Assembly: GCF_000686845.1 (NCBI RefSeq) | Contig: NZ_KK366024.1 | Location: 151,261-215,260 of the forward strand | DNA: 64,000 bases | Origin: Paenibacillus sp. UNC451MF | GTDB taxonomy: Bacteria; Bacillota; Bacilli; Paenibacillales; NBRC-103111 | Reading direction: 5' to 3' | Shown: positions 24,725 to 33,627 of the stretch, piece after piece | How positions within the stretch are numbered: position 1 is the stretch's first letter | Layout of the letters: every line of letters begins with the position of its first letter | Notes under the pieces: model-generated | What the model saw: only the letters and a program-made list of their open reading frames with translations | What the model was told of the DNA's origin: nothing | The model's database searches: none | Program-made: the position numbers and the translations under genes

Positions 24725-27217
24725 ATGAACGACAATGAAAAGCAGGGAATGGACGTGAGGGCTTTTTTGCCGCCTGGAGCCGAATTGGTTACTGTTGCTC
24801 ATTCCAATGGAGCTGCAGCTATTGCAGCAGCAGATCTGGATGGGGATAAGGTACAAGAAATAGCCGCGGTCTATCGTTTGGGAGACGAGCAGCATTTGTT
24901 GATTTTAAAATACTTAGATAATGGTTGGGGAACAGCCGATGTGGGAAGAGTTCCGGCGCTTCCGGTAGGAGTGATGATGGCAGTACCTGTGATCGATAAT
25001 AGCCGAAATAGCTTAATTATCGGTTGGCGGGATGAGGAGGCGGCTTCTTATCGGCTGTCTGTTTATGATTGGACCCACAATGGGTTACGGGATGTGGTGC
25101 AGGGAGTCATCCATTTTTCTTACATCGAGGCTGCAGATATACCGGGGCGCTCGGGCTGGGACGGCACAACGGAAATTGCTTTATGGATACACGATGCAGC
25201 GGAGGCATTTCGTGTAGATATTTTAAAATGGGATGATGGAGCTTTTGTTACAGTCATCGATGAGCACCCTTTGTATTATCAGAAGATGGTCCGTTACTAC
25301 GAGGGGCTGACCCAACAGCGGCCAGATGTTCAGCTTTACTGGTATTACTTGGCGGATGCTCAAGTTAAAGCTGATATGCCCGATAAGGCAATTCATACCC
25401 TGAGGTATTTGAATCGTCCCGATATACCCTATCCATTAGAGCAGAAGGTACGGACACTGCTGCAAGAAATTGAGCTAAGACAGGATCCGATAAGGCACTT
25501 TTTGCGGCGGATCAAGTTATTTCCTGCATCTATTAAAACGACGAATGGAACTAGATGGGGCTATATCGACAATAAAGGCAATATGAAGCTACAACCTCAG
25601 TATGATTATGCGTATGATTTTCAGAGTAATGGTTTGGCGCGAGTACAAGCGCGTGGACGTAATGGTGTCATCAATACATCAGGAAACTATGTCGTGAAGC
25701 CAATCTATGACTCCATCGGCGAGTTTAACGAAGGCAGAGCTGCTGTGATCGACAGCCAAGGCTTCAAGCTGATGGATGAATCGGGTCGTATCGTAACGAA
25801 ACGAGCCTATTCTTATATTGCTTCGTTAAGCAACGGCAGAGCGATGTTTACGAACACGACATCCTCGGGCAGCAGTCAATACGGATATTTAGATAAGAAC
25901 GGGAATGAAGTGATTCCGGCACAATACGAATCTGCCGGAGATTTCAGCAATAATAAAGCTGTAGTTCAAATTAAAGAAAATGAATACGCACTTATAGGGC
26001 TGAACGGTGAAATTCTTGCAAAATATCCATATGCATTTGTCGGAGCGCTTGGAGATGGTCTGCTGCCATTTCAGCAAGTTCAGAACGGCAAGTACGGCTA
26101 CATAGACGAAAGAGGCACAGTTGTAATTGAGCCTACCTATACGGGAGCGCAGCCTTTTGAGGAAGGTAGAGCTGTTGTTAACGCAGGAGAAAACTATACG
26201 TCGCAGTATGGTCTTATAGACAAGCAAGGAAGCATTATCGTCAAGCCGGAGTACAATCAGATTCAGCAGCTTGGCGAACAGCGGGTTGCGCTGGGCAGAG
26301 CTATTGACGCAAGTCAGCCTTTTATCGGCTCTGTCTATGCTATTGCGGATTTGAACGGTAACATAAGGACAGACTTCCGTTATTATGAAGTGGGTAACTT
26401 CCACAAAGGATTGGCTTCCGTAAATGACCGCAAGCAGACTTTCTTCATCGACCGAAGCGGGAATGCGGCAGCGGGATATCCGCGTGTAAATGGCAGTGGG
26501 ATGCTTAAGCTGGAAGACTCAATAATTCAAGCGAATGTAGATCGCCGACTTTCCTATTTGGACCGTTCTGGAAGAGTGATATGGCATCAGAATACGACGA
26601 TTCCGTTAAGATTGACGTACAAGGTAAAAGAAGAGAAATACAAGCCGAACAAAGACTATTTGGTCTATTATCCTCAGCTAGAAGGGATGCGGGATAGGGC
26701 AAGCCAACAGCGTGTGAATGAAAGATTAAAGGTGCTCTCTCAAGTCAAGCCGATTCCCAGTGAAGAGCAGCTGAGCTACAGCTATGATGGTGATTTTGAT
26801 ATAACTTTTTTCAAAAAAGATCTGCTTGTCATTGAGATCAATGGATACAATTATCCTTTCGGGGCAGCTCACGGTATGCCCTCTAGAGTATATGCTCATT
26901 TAAATGTAACGGACGGTCAATTTTATGAGTTGAAGGATCTGTTTAAACCGGGCAGCCCTTATGTTAAGGTCCTTAGCGACATTGTTGCCAGACAGATCAA
27001 GGAAGATCCACAATATTCCTATGTATTCCCTGATACTTACAAGGGAATCAAGCCGGACCAACCGTTTTTTGTAACGGAGCATGCGCTTCATCTTTACTTT
27101 GAACCTTACGAGATAGCTCCTTATGCAGCCGGTTTTCCGACCTTCACCATTCCTTTTGCTCAAATCATGAATTTGATAGATGTTAATGGAAGCTTTTGGA
27201 ATTCATTTCATCCTTGA
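24725..27217 (+). CDS. WG-repeat protein with C-terminal DUF3298-like domain
   Basis: An 830-residue protein. The N-terminal 200 residues contain an FG-GAP-like AAADLDGDKVQEIA segment. A short helical TPR-like region follows (about 200-265), then nine to ten WG repeats (about 280-620) of the form GYIDxxGxxxIxPxYxxxxxFxxGxAxV. The C-terminal 200 residues (YPFGAAHGMPSRVY onwards) resemble the DUF3298/RsiV-type domain found in extracytoplasmic proteins. ATG 24725 follows AGGGGAGG; no signal peptide or membrane helix is seen, odd for this architecture. Function is unknown; repeats probably mediate protein binding. Confidence 0.8.
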   Translation: MNDNEKQGMDVRAFLPPGAELVTVAHSNGAAAIAAADLDGDKVQEIAAVYRLGDEQHLLILKYLDNGWGTADVGRVPALPVGVMMAVPVIDNSRNSLIIGWRDEEAASYRLSVYDWTHNGLRDVVQGVIHFSYIEAADIPGRSGWDGTTEIALWIHDAAEAFRVDILKWDDGAFVTVIDEHPLYYQKMVRYYEGLTQQRPDVQLYWYYLADAQVKADMPDKAIHTLRYLNRPDIPYPLEQKVRTLLQEIELRQDPIRHFLRRIKLFPASIKTTNGTRWGYIDNKGNMKLQPQYDYAYDFQSNGLARVQARGRNGVINTSGNYVVKPIYDSIGEFNEGRAAVIDSQGFKLMDESGRIVTKRAYSYIASLSNGRAMFTNTTSSGSSQYGYLDKNGNEVIPAQYESAGDFSNNKAVVQIKENEYALIGLNGEILAKYPYAFVGALGDGLLPFQQVQNGKYGYIDERGTVVIEPTYTGAQPFEEGRAVVNAGENYTSQYGLIDKQGSIIVKPEYNQIQQLGEQRVALGRAIDASQPFIGSVYAIADLNGNIRTDFRYYEVGNFHKGLASVNDRKQTFFIDRSGNAAAGYPRVNGSGMLKLEDSIIQANVDRRLSYLDRSGRVIWHQNTTIPLRLTYKVKEEKYKPNKDYLVYYPQLEGMRDRASQQRVNERLKVLSQVKPIPSEEQLSYSYDGDFDITFFKKDLLVIEINGYNYPFGAAHGMPSRVYAHLNVTDGQFYELKDLFKPGSPYVKVLSDIVARQIKEDPQYSYVFPDTYKGIKPDQPFFVTEHALHLYFEPYEIAPYAAGFPTFTIPFAQIMNLIDVNGSFWNSFHP

Positions 27218-27243
27218 TTCGAGAAAAATTCAGCCTTGAAGCA

Positions 27244-27273
27244 GCGCAGATGATGTTGATCTGCGTTGTTTTT
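27244..27273 (+). terminator. Intrinsic terminator
   Basis: CGCAGAT pairs with ATCTGCG, 7-nt loop, then TTGTTTTT. Confidence 0.8.
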
Positions 27274-27394
27274 GTCTTGAGTAATGCATATATACCTGTA
27301 ACTGGAATTCGATTAAAATAAAGGAAAAAAAGAAATGGGAATCGAAGTTAAAACTAGTTAACGACTCAAGCTTCATCGAAAGAAGGTGAACCTA

Positions 27395-27496
27395 TTGCAC
27401 TTTGAGGTAACTACGGCTGTTATTCAAGTGATTACGGCATTAATGATAATTCTTTTTATTGTTCTTCTCGTCAAGCTGTTCCGCAAATTAAAATGA
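27395..27496 (+). CDS. 33-residue single-helix membrane protein
   Basis: TTG 27395 follows GAAGGTG by 6 nt. The peptide starts MHFEVTTAVIQ, has one hydrophobic helix of about 20 residues and ends in a basic KLFRKLK tail, an N-out/C-in single-pass pattern. It precedes the flavoprotein gene by 35 bp and may be its operon partner. No family recognised. Confidence 0.5.
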   Translation: MHFEVTTAVIQVITALMIILFIVLLVKLFRKLK

Positions 27497-27531
27497 ATAA
27501 TAGATTATGCTAAGTCAAAGGAGAGGTGAAC

Positions 27532-28440
27532 ATGCTCTACGATTGTGCCATCATTGGGGGAGGACCGGCTGGCTTGAATGCAGCTCTAGTGCTTGGAAGG
27601 GCGAGAAGAAATGTCATCGTCTACGATAGCAATAAACCGCGGAACGCTGTTACTCATGAGTCGCATGGGTTTCTGACTAGAGATGGGGTGAAGCCAGCTG
27701 AGTTTCGTCGCATCGCTCAATCGGAAATCGTGCGCTATCCATCCGTACATATGCAACAGGCTGAGGTAAATGTGATCAATAGAACCTATACAGGATTTGA
27801 GGTTATCACAGCTCAGGGAGAACGGGTCGAAGCCCGCAAAATAATCCTGGCGACAGGTTTAAAAGAGGTTTTCCCTGAGATCAGAGGCCTGAGTCACTTT
27901 TACGGTAAAAGCTTGTTCAATTGTCCTTATTGTGATGGTTGGGAGCTCCGGGATAAGCCATTGATTATAGTAGCGGAAGGGCCACATTTGTTCCACGGCA
28001 GCAAACTTATCAGCAATTGGAGTCGTGATCTGATCATATGCACGAACGGGCATCGCAGCTTGACGCCAGAGCAGATAGGACTCCTTGAGCATAAAGGTAT
28101 GAGGGTGATGCAGCAGCCGATTACTTCCTTTGAAGGCAAGGACGGTCAATTGGAACATGTAGTCTTTGCAGACGGCACGCGAGTACGAAGAGAGGGCGGT
28201 TTTGTAACGCCCAAGTGGGTTCATGCAGCTCCCTTTGGAGAAAGGTTAGGCTGCTTCACGAATGATATGGGCGGCATTGTAACAGACGGCTTCGGCCGGA
28301 CGAATGTTAAGGATGTATATGCTGCCGGGGATGCTTCTGTTGTCGCTCCATCACAGCTAATTATTGCAGCGGCAGAAGGCAGTCGGGCCGCCATCGGCTT
28401 GAATGGGGATTTGACAGAAGAGATGTTCATGCAATGGTAA
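27532..28440 (+). CDS. Thioredoxin-reductase-like FAD/NAD(P) oxidoreductase
   Basis: A 302-residue class II pyridine nucleotide-disulfide oxidoreductase. It has FAD motif GGGPAGLNAAL near the N-terminus, a redox-type CPYC in NCPYCDGWE (about 137-140) and a C-terminal FAD motif DVYAAGDAS. The NAD(P)-binding segment IIVAEGPHLFHGSKLI lacks the usual GxGxxA pattern seen in TrxB, so cofactor use may differ or be lost. ATG 27532 is spaced 8 nt from AAAGGAG; GTG 27526 is too close. The partner protein is unknown. It is distinct from the true TrxB at 3666. Confidence 0.85.
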   Translation: MLYDCAIIGGGPAGLNAALVLGRARRNVIVYDSNKPRNAVTHESHGFLTRDGVKPAEFRRIAQSEIVRYPSVHMQQAEVNVINRTYTGFEVITAQGERVEARKIILATGLKEVFPEIRGLSHFYGKSLFNCPYCDGWELRDKPLIIVAEGPHLFHGSKLISNWSRDLIICTNGHRSLTPEQIGLLEHKGMRVMQQPITSFEGKDGQLEHVVFADGTRVRREGGFVTPKWVHAAPFGERLGCFTNDMGGIVTDGFGRTNVKDVYAAGDASVVAPSQLIIAAAEGSRAAIGLNGDLTEEMFMQW

Positions 28441-28458
28441 AAAAACAATTCATGCAGG

Positions 28459-28492
28459 AAGGGCCTTTCTCATTGCGAGGAGGGTCTTTTTC
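28459..28492 (+). terminator. Terminator after the flavoprotein gene
   Basis: A 13-bp stem with several G-T pairs (AAGGGCCTTTCTC with GAGGAGGGTCTTT), ending in a T run. It separates convergent units. Confidence 0.7.
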
Positions 28493-28499
28493 CTATGGG

Positions 28500-30179
28500 C
28501 TAGAAACGTCCTGACCTGAAGATTGAAAAGAGCAGGAATACGAACATCAGAGTGGCGACACAGAAACCAATCTCAATTACAGGAAAATCCCACAGCAGTG
28601 TCGATTCCCGGCCCAGGGAAGAGCCAATAATTAGACCAACCATAATAATGCTAAACGAGAGCAGAACGATGCTGAAGGATAGCCGATTGCTGATCTGATC
28701 CATTTTTTTCATCAGTGAATCGAGCTCGGAGATGGATATATCCAAGTGCAGTTTGCCTTTCTTCATCATACCGAACAATTCGCGCAGCTTGGATGGCATT
28801 TCCATCAGCAGCTCGGAATATTCGCTGAATTGGTTCCAAGCATTTCCGGCAAGATTGCGGGGGCTTAAGCGTTCAGCGAAGAGCTTGCGGCCAAACGGCT
28901 CGGCCACGCTGACAATGCTAAATGAAGGGTCGAGTGAAGTCACTACCCCCTCAAGCGTTAAAAGGGTTTTGCCCAACAACGTTAAGTCTGAGGGGATACG
29001 AATACGATGCTCGTAGGCGACGCCAAGCAAATCTGCAACAGTTTCTCCCAGACGAAGGCTGCTAAGAGGAACATCGTAATATTTCTCCCGCAGTTCATCG
29101 ACATCGTATCGTAGAGACTCCATATCGATGTCGTCCGGCAAGATCCCAATGCCTTTAATGGCTTTGATAACTCCTTCTGTACTATTGCGTCGCAGTGCGA
29201 TAACAAGAGATCCAAAATGATATTTGAGCATTGGCGTCAGGCGACCGACCATTCCAAAATCGATAAGACCAATGACAGTGCCAGGTAAAACAATAATATT
29301 CCCGGGATGCGGGTCTGCATGGAACAATCCCTCGACGAAAATTTGGTGGAATACCAAACGTGCAATACGCTCAGCGATCAGTCGGCGGTCATGACCAAGC
29401 TCTTCCAGCCGATCGGTATCTGTTGTTTTTACCCCCTCGAGATAATCCATCGTAAGCACATTTTCGCTAGTGTAATTCCAATAAATCACAGGAAACCGAA
29501 CATTAGGGTCGCGTAGAAATGGCTTCGCCATCCGCTCTGCGTTTCTTCCTTCGTTCGTATAATCAAGCTCAGCACGGAGTGACTGCGCTAATTCATAAAC
29601 CATATCACTCACTTGATATTTAGCAGCCCAGGAAAGGCGATGCTCAGCAAGTCTAGCTAGGTTCTCCAGAATCTCCAAATCCGTTTCTATCACTTTACGA
29701 ATATAGGGGCGTTGTATTTTAATTGCAACTTGTTCACCGCTATGCAGACGGGCGAGATGAACTTGTCCGATAGACGCGGCAGCCATGGGTGCTTCTTGGA
29801 ACCGAGCAAAAAGTTTATCGAACGGCTCGCCCAGCTCATTTTCGATCACTTGAAGGACTTGTTCCATAGGGATAGGAGGGACTTGGTCCTGCATTTTGAT
29901 AAGCTCATTGATGATGTCGGCCGGTAACAGGTCCGGTCTGGTACTGGCGATTTGTCCTATTTTGACAAAAGTAGGTCCCAGCTCCTCGAGGAAACGTCGA
30001 ATTCGTTCACCGATTGTTCGCGAACGAGCTTCCTGGCGTTCCTTCCGACTGATGTGAGTACCGGTAAGCAGATCGGGCAATCCCAATTCTTTGATGAGAA
30101 ATCCGAAGCCGTTACGGGTAAAGGCTTTGGCAATGTCTCGGTAGCGCTGTAAATGTCTGATCTTTCTTCCAAAGCTCAT
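28500..30179 (-). CDS. UbiB/ABC1-family atypical kinase
   Basis: A 559-residue AarF/UbiB-type protein. The family KxGQ motif appears as FVKIGQIASTRPDLLP (about 71-86), followed by the AAASIGQVHLA Ala-rich loop, the catalytic EGLFHADPHPGNI and the metal-binding LIDFGMVG. Two membrane helices at the C-terminus (about 500-555) anchor it. UbiB proteins support isoprenoid lipid or quinone metabolism through ATPase-like activity; the bacillar role is unclear. The start codon overlaps the stop of the phasin-like gene by 4 bp, a conserved pairing that suggests joint function. Confidence 0.93.
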   Translation of the reverse strand: MSFGRKIRHLQRYRDIAKAFTRNGFGFLIKELGLPDLLTGTHISRKERQEARSRTIGERIRRFLEELGPTFVKIGQIASTRPDLLPADIINELIKMQDQVPPIPMEQVLQVIENELGEPFDKLFARFQEAPMAAASIGQVHLARLHSGEQVAIKIQRPYIRKVIETDLEILENLARLAEHRLSWAAKYQVSDMVYELAQSLRAELDYTNEGRNAERMAKPFLRDPNVRFPVIYWNYTSENVLTMDYLEGVKTTDTDRLEELGHDRRLIAERIARLVFHQIFVEGLFHADPHPGNIIVLPGTVIGLIDFGMVGRLTPMLKYHFGSLVIALRRNSTEGVIKAIKGIGILPDDIDMESLRYDVDELREKYYDVPLSSLRLGETVADLLGVAYEHRIRIPSDLTLLGKTLLTLEGVVTSLDPSFSIVSVAEPFGRKLFAERLSPRNLAGNAWNQFSEYSELLMEMPSKLRELFGMMKKGKLHLDISISELDSLMKKMDQISNRLSFSIVLLSFSIIMVGLIIGSSLGRESTLLWDFPVIEIGFCVATLMFVFLLFSIFRSGRF

Positions 30180-30523
30180 GGATTCGATGGAGGAAGGGGC
30201 TGGGATGTTCCAGCCGCTTGAGCTTCGAGCTCTGTCACCCGTCGTTCAAGCTCGCCGATACGCTGTGTAAGTCGGACGTAATCGTCTTTGGTTGTTAATT
30301 TCATCTCATGCAGCATTTGGTGCAAGCTGCCACGCATTTTTTCTTCAAGTGTGCTTTGTGTTTCCTGTCCTTTACGGACCAGCTCGTCCACATACTGTTG
30401 GGACTCCGCTTTCGTCACTTCTCCTTTTTTGACCATTTCATCTACGAATTTCTCTGCTTGCTCTTTGCTGGCTGCAGCAAATCCAAGACCTAACGATACC
30501 GCTTTCTCAAAAACCTCTCTCAC
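30176..30523 (-). CDS. Phasin-like coiled-coil protein
   Basis: A 115-residue, largely helical, charged protein starting VREVFEKAVSLGLG (GTG start), with EMVKKGEVTKAESQQYVDEL and a C-terminal coiled coil RIGELERRVTELEAQ before a proline-rich tail. This matches the phasin/PhaI-like small proteins encoded next to ubiB in bacilli. GTG 30523 lies 9 nt after GGAGG; the longer frame to 30598 has no start signal. It probably partners the overlapping UbiB kinase rather than coating polyhydroxyalkanoate, as no phaC is near. Confidence 0.75.
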   Translation of the reverse strand: MREVFEKAVSLGLGFAAASKEQAEKFVDEMVKKGEVTKAESQQYVDELVRKGQETQSTLEEKMRGSLHQMLHEMKLTTKDDYVRLTQRIGELERRVTELEAQAAGTSQPLPPSNP

Positions 30524-30717
30524 AATGATTTCCCTCCTGAACGGTAATATGAACACAAAGTTTTGATTCTCTATAGTTTGCTTTACGTAGTGGTCCATTA
30601 TGTAAAAATCAGAAAAAGGGTTGAGAGGGATAACGAATGATTCGTGTAGAAAAACAAACGTTTAATGTTTATGTTTGCTTAAAACTAAACAATATGGTTT
30701 GTAATTTAAAAAAACAG

Positions 30718-30746
30718 TTGAAAATAATCAAACTTAAACATATAAT
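30718..30746 (+). promoter_or_regulatory. Sigma-A promoter of the MFS gene
   Basis: TTGAAA (30718-30723) and TATAAT (30741-30746), 17-bp spacer. Several AAAC/GTTTA motifs around 30658-30700 could be operator sequence. Confidence 0.65.
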
Positions 30747-30816
30747 GTCTATGGATATCCAAACGAAATAAAATAATGTTTAGTTAACTGAAAGCGTGAG
30801 GAAGGGTGTTTTTCTA

Positions 30817-32028
30817 TTGTTAAACAATCGATATGTTAGAACGATCATATTATCCAGAGTGTTTTTGCAATTAGGCATCTGGATACGGAATTTCGCGATA
30901 TTGTTGTATGTAACGGATATGACAAACAACGATCCGTTGTATGTTTCACTTATTTCTGTAGCGGAGTTTGCACCCATATTTATTTTTGCAGTAATCGGAG
31001 GGACGTTCGCGGATCGTTGGCAGCCCAAGCGAACGATGATTGCCTGTGATCTGCTGTCTGCGGTTTCCATTTTAGCTGTGCTGCTGGTTCTGATTTACGG
31101 ATCATGGCACGCACTATTTTTTGCGACGCTGGTTTCCGCGATCTTGTCGCAATTCTCACAACCATCAGCGATGAAGCTGTTTAAGCAGCATGTCCCAGCA
31201 GAGCAACTTCAAGGTGTTATGGCTATGTTTCAGTCGTTGATGGCCGTTTTTATGGTGATTGGTCCGATCATTGGCACATTCGTTTATCAGCGGTACGGTA
31301 TTGAGGTCTCTATCTCTGTTATGGGGGTTATGTTTCTTGGATCTGCACTTATTCTAATGCTGCTTCCTCGTGATCCCGCTAAATCTGAAAAGTCAGAGAC
31401 TGCGAGCTTTATTGAGGACATGAAGGACGGTCTTCGCTATGTAGGGGGAAATCGGGTATTGAGAACGCTTGGAACGACTTTTACAGTTATGGGTCTTGCG
31501 AGCGGAATGATTCAACCGTTAACGCTGTTCATAACGATAGAAAATCTGGGTCAGGATAAAACATTTCTGCAGTGGCTGCTGATGGCGAACGGGGCGGCTA
31601 TGCTTGTAGGCGGAGGTATGGTTATGGGGTTATCGAAAAAGCTGAAGCCTCACGCTATACTTGTAACGGGTTTACTGATTAGTTCAATTGGAACCATCGG
31701 AATCGGCCTCTCAACGAATACGGTATTGACGGTAATTATTCAGGTATTGACCGGCTTCTTCTATCCGGCCATCCATATCGGAATCAATACCATGATATTA
31801 AAAAATTCGGAAGAGGGATATGTTGGGAGAGTAGGGGGAGTACTTATGCCATTGTTTATGGGAATGATGGTTGTCGGGATGTCATTCTCAGGACTTTTGA
31901 AGGATGCGCTTTCCTTATTAACAGTATTTATTGCATCAGGTATTCTGTTTCTTGTCGGAGCGAGCTTATTAATCCCGCTGTTCAGTCGTTCGACTTCCGA
32001 AAGTAAAGAAAAAGCAGAGTTAGGATAA
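30817..32028 (+). CDS. MFS transporter
   Basis: A roughly 403-residue major facilitator with about twelve helices. The cytoplasmic loop 2-3 motif appears as GGTFADRWQPKRTM (about residues 62-75), and the second half repeats the bundle. It resembles the MFS_3/enterobactin-exporter-like branch often annotated as macrolide or siderophore efflux, but no substrate can be fixed. TTG 30817 is spaced 8 nt from GAGGAAGGGTG, better than GTG 30796, which lies within that site. Its last 47 bp overlap the convergent DedA gene. Confidence 0.88.
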   Translation: MLNNRYVRTIILSRVFLQLGIWIRNFAILLYVTDMTNNDPLYVSLISVAEFAPIFIFAVIGGTFADRWQPKRTMIACDLLSAVSILAVLLVLIYGSWHALFFATLVSAILSQFSQPSAMKLFKQHVPAEQLQGVMAMFQSLMAVFMVIGPIIGTFVYQRYGIEVSISVMGVMFLGSALILMLLPRDPAKSEKSETASFIEDMKDGLRYVGGNRVLRTLGTTFTVMGLASGMIQPLTLFITIENLGQDKTFLQWLLMANGAAMLVGGGMVMGLSKKLKPHAILVTGLLISSIGTIGIGLSTNTVLTVIIQVLTGFFYPAIHIGINTMILKNSEEGYVGRVGGVLMPLFMGMMVVGMSFSGLLKDALSLLTVFIASGILFLVGASLLIPLFSRSTSESKEKAELG

Positions 32029-32578
32029 GCAGCAAGCTAATAATCGGGGGCAGAAAAGCTTTATACAAATGAAAATAGCGAATAACAATATACCATTTGG
32101 CTCCCAAACCGTTGCCTGTCATAATAAATACTGATGTCCAGAGCAGAGCGCCAGTATAGGAAAACAAGGCGAACTTTTTATAGCTCATATGGGAAAGTCC
32201 TGCTGCGATAGCAATAAAGTGTCTGACACCAGGTATAAAATAGCCTACGATGAGCAAAATGCTTCCATATTTCACAAACATTTTTCTTGTTTTTTCAATA
32301 TGATCAATATTGATGCGCAGCTTCATCGCAAATCGCTTAATCACGGGGTAACCTAACTTGGAGCCAATGATATAACTAATTGAAATCCCGGTTATCGAGC
32401 CGGATAAAGCACTAAGGATAGCCCATGAAAGCTTCATCGTTCCTTGTGCTACGTTATAGCCAACATAGGTTAATAGTAATTCATCAGGAATGGGTAACCC
32501 AATGACGCCAAAAGCTAGTGCTAGAAAGATTCCAACGTAACCGAAGCGTGAAAGAAACAAAGTAAGATGTCCGTGCAT
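31982..32578 (-). CDS. DedA family membrane protein
   Basis: A 198-residue SNARE-associated/DedA protein with the early GLPIPDELLLTYVGY segment, FIPGVRHFIAIAAGLSHM (family motif F-x-R-x(3)-P-x(2)-AG region) and about five hydrophobic segments. DedA proteins are lipid scramblases or flippases for undecaprenyl phosphate and phosphatidylethanolamine, important for envelope integrity. AGGAGG precedes ATG by 5 nt. Its 3' end overlaps the MFS gene by 47 bp in antisense, with no terminator between. Confidence 0.9.
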   Translation of the reverse strand: MHGHLTLFLSRFGYVGIFLALAFGVIGLPIPDELLLTYVGYNVAQGTMKLSWAILSALSGSITGISISYIIGSKLGYPVIKRFAMKLRINIDHIEKTRKMFVKYGSILLIVGYFIPGVRHFIAIAAGLSHMSYKKFALFSYTGALLWTSVFIMTGNGLGAKWYIVIRYFHLYKAFLPPIISLLLILTLLFLYFRKSND

Positions 32579-32690
32579 AGAGCCCTCCTATAGAAGCAAT
32601 AAGATATAGATCGAAGTACTCTATAGCTATGCGCTCTAATGAATTCATTTATACAAGGAACATCTGTTGACCACGGGTTAATATGAGGTT

Positions 32691-32719
32691 GGGGCGGCTT
32701 GGGGCCGCCTCCTTTTTTT
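32691..32719 (+). terminator. Terminator-like hairpin on the plus strand without an obvious plus-strand gene
   Basis: GGGGCGGC pairs with GCCGCCTC (8 bp, one G-T), 5-nt loop, then seven T residues. Upstream on the plus strand is only the divergent DedA leader region, so it may serve an unrecognised short transcript. Confidence 0.5.
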
Positions 32720-32849
32720 ATAAGAACAAGTATAAAAGGATAATGATGACTAATGCGGTTGCAGATAATAAGGATAGCCATAAGAGAAAAAGCCTGAAGT
32801 AACGGTCTGAATCCTTTTCTGTACCACGCTTTTGGGTGTCGGAAACCAT
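32718..32849 (-). CDS. 43-residue single-helix membrane protein
   Basis: It starts MVSDTQKRGTEKDSDRYF and continues with one long hydrophobic segment to the C-terminus. GGGAG lies 10 nt before ATG on the minus strand. It follows the Cse60-like gene at a 5-bp gap and is probably co-transcribed with it. Its location hints at a sporulation-associated small membrane protein, but I recognise no family. Confidence 0.5.
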   Translation of the reverse strand: MVSDTQKRGTEKDSDRYFRLFLLWLSLLSATALVIIILLYLFL

Positions 32850-32854
32850 TTTAA

Positions 32855-33052
32855 CTAATCTCCCGTACTGCTCGTTCTGTAAACTACTAAGATCGTGCTT
32901 CTTTGAACTGCGCTTTTGTCAGGTTTGCTCTTAATCATCGTTCCGTAGCTAATGCTGACGAACTGTTCTTCTTTGAGGGTTGAGAGAAACTCATTTGCTT
33001 TTCTTTCAGCGTAGCTGCTGTCCGAATCAATAAATTCTTTAACTTGAATCAT
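32855..33052 (-). CDS. Cse60-like sporulation protein (DUF2758)
   Basis: A 65-residue protein starting MIQVKEFIDSDSSYAE, with KANEFLSTLKEEQFVSISYG and a C-terminal STILVVYR, the pattern of the small Cse60/DUF2758 family. In B. subtilis Cse60 is a sigma-E-controlled mother-cell protein of unknown function. On the minus strand CATAATAA near 33082-33075, with a TGTATAA-like element about 13 nt further up, loosely resembles a sigma-E promoter. Ribosome site AAGGGTGAT precedes ATG. Confidence 0.7.
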   Translation of the reverse strand: MIQVKEFIDSDSSYAERKANEFLSTLKEEQFVSISYGTMIKSKPDKSAVQRSTILVVYRTSSTGD

Positions 33053-33439
33053 CGCTTATCACCCTTTATCATCGTTATTATGCAGCAGAGGCGATTTATA
33101 CATTTAATGTAAAAAACCTCTGGAAGCAGCAAGGCATTCCGCTCTCTTATCAAGAGGGAATGCCTTATTAGACGAAGATACCATACTTGGAATCTTGAGT
33201 CAAACATGAAAAAAGTACCAGAAAATAGAATTGGACGAATCATTGGGAAGATTGATGAAATGGCTTACATTTTTTCTTTTTAAAGTTTGGCTTGAGGATA
33301 TAAGGTTGCTATATTAGATTTAGTTACGAAATAGAATGGATTTGGGATGAGCATGTGGTTACAATATTAAATAAATGAGATATTTGGTATCTTAAAATAA
33401 GAGCCATAAATAAAAAATATCAGCTATGGGGTGGCTTAA
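33053..33439. other. Intergenic region with a large hairpin
   Basis: No convincing gene. AAGGCATTCC (33131-33140) pairs exactly with GGAATGCCTT (33157-33166), with an inner CTCT/AGAG, forming a stem of about 14 bp that lacks a T-tail on either strand. The rest is AT-rich, with T-runs near 33272-33282 and no ribosome site before any longer frame. Confidence 0.5.
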
Positions 33440-33601
33440 GTGAGATCAGAAGATCAAATCAAACGCATGGTTATTCAATTAGAACAAATGGTACAGAGGC
33501 TGGATCCAGAAAAGAACCTTGAAGAGCTGAATGAGATACGTGCCAAAATTGATATATTAGAATGGGTTCTTGATGCACCGGTAGGTAAGTATCACGCTTA
33601 A
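33440..33601 (+). CDS. Small 53-residue helical protein
   Basis: GTG 33440 follows GGGGTG by 6 nt. The product starts MRSEDQIKRMVIQLEQMVQR and is charged with heptad-like leucines, probably a coiled coil; no membrane segment or cysteine. It is followed 26 bp later by a zinc-ribbon gene with its own strong RBS, suggesting a two-gene unit. No family recognised. Confidence 0.55.
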   Translation: MRSEDQIKRMVIQLEQMVQRLDPEKNLEELNEIRAKIDILEWVLDAPVGKYHA

Positions 33602-33627
33602 GATCAATGTAAAGGGGGTCCACATTA

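Noticed and set aside
28982-29215. Short frames inside the ubiB-like gene
   Set aside because: Shadows of a conserved kinase in other frames.
33131-33166. Large inverted repeat as an intrinsic terminator or insertion-element end
   Set aside because: No T-tail on either strand, no target-site duplication and no transposase; kept only as a hairpin in an intergenic region.
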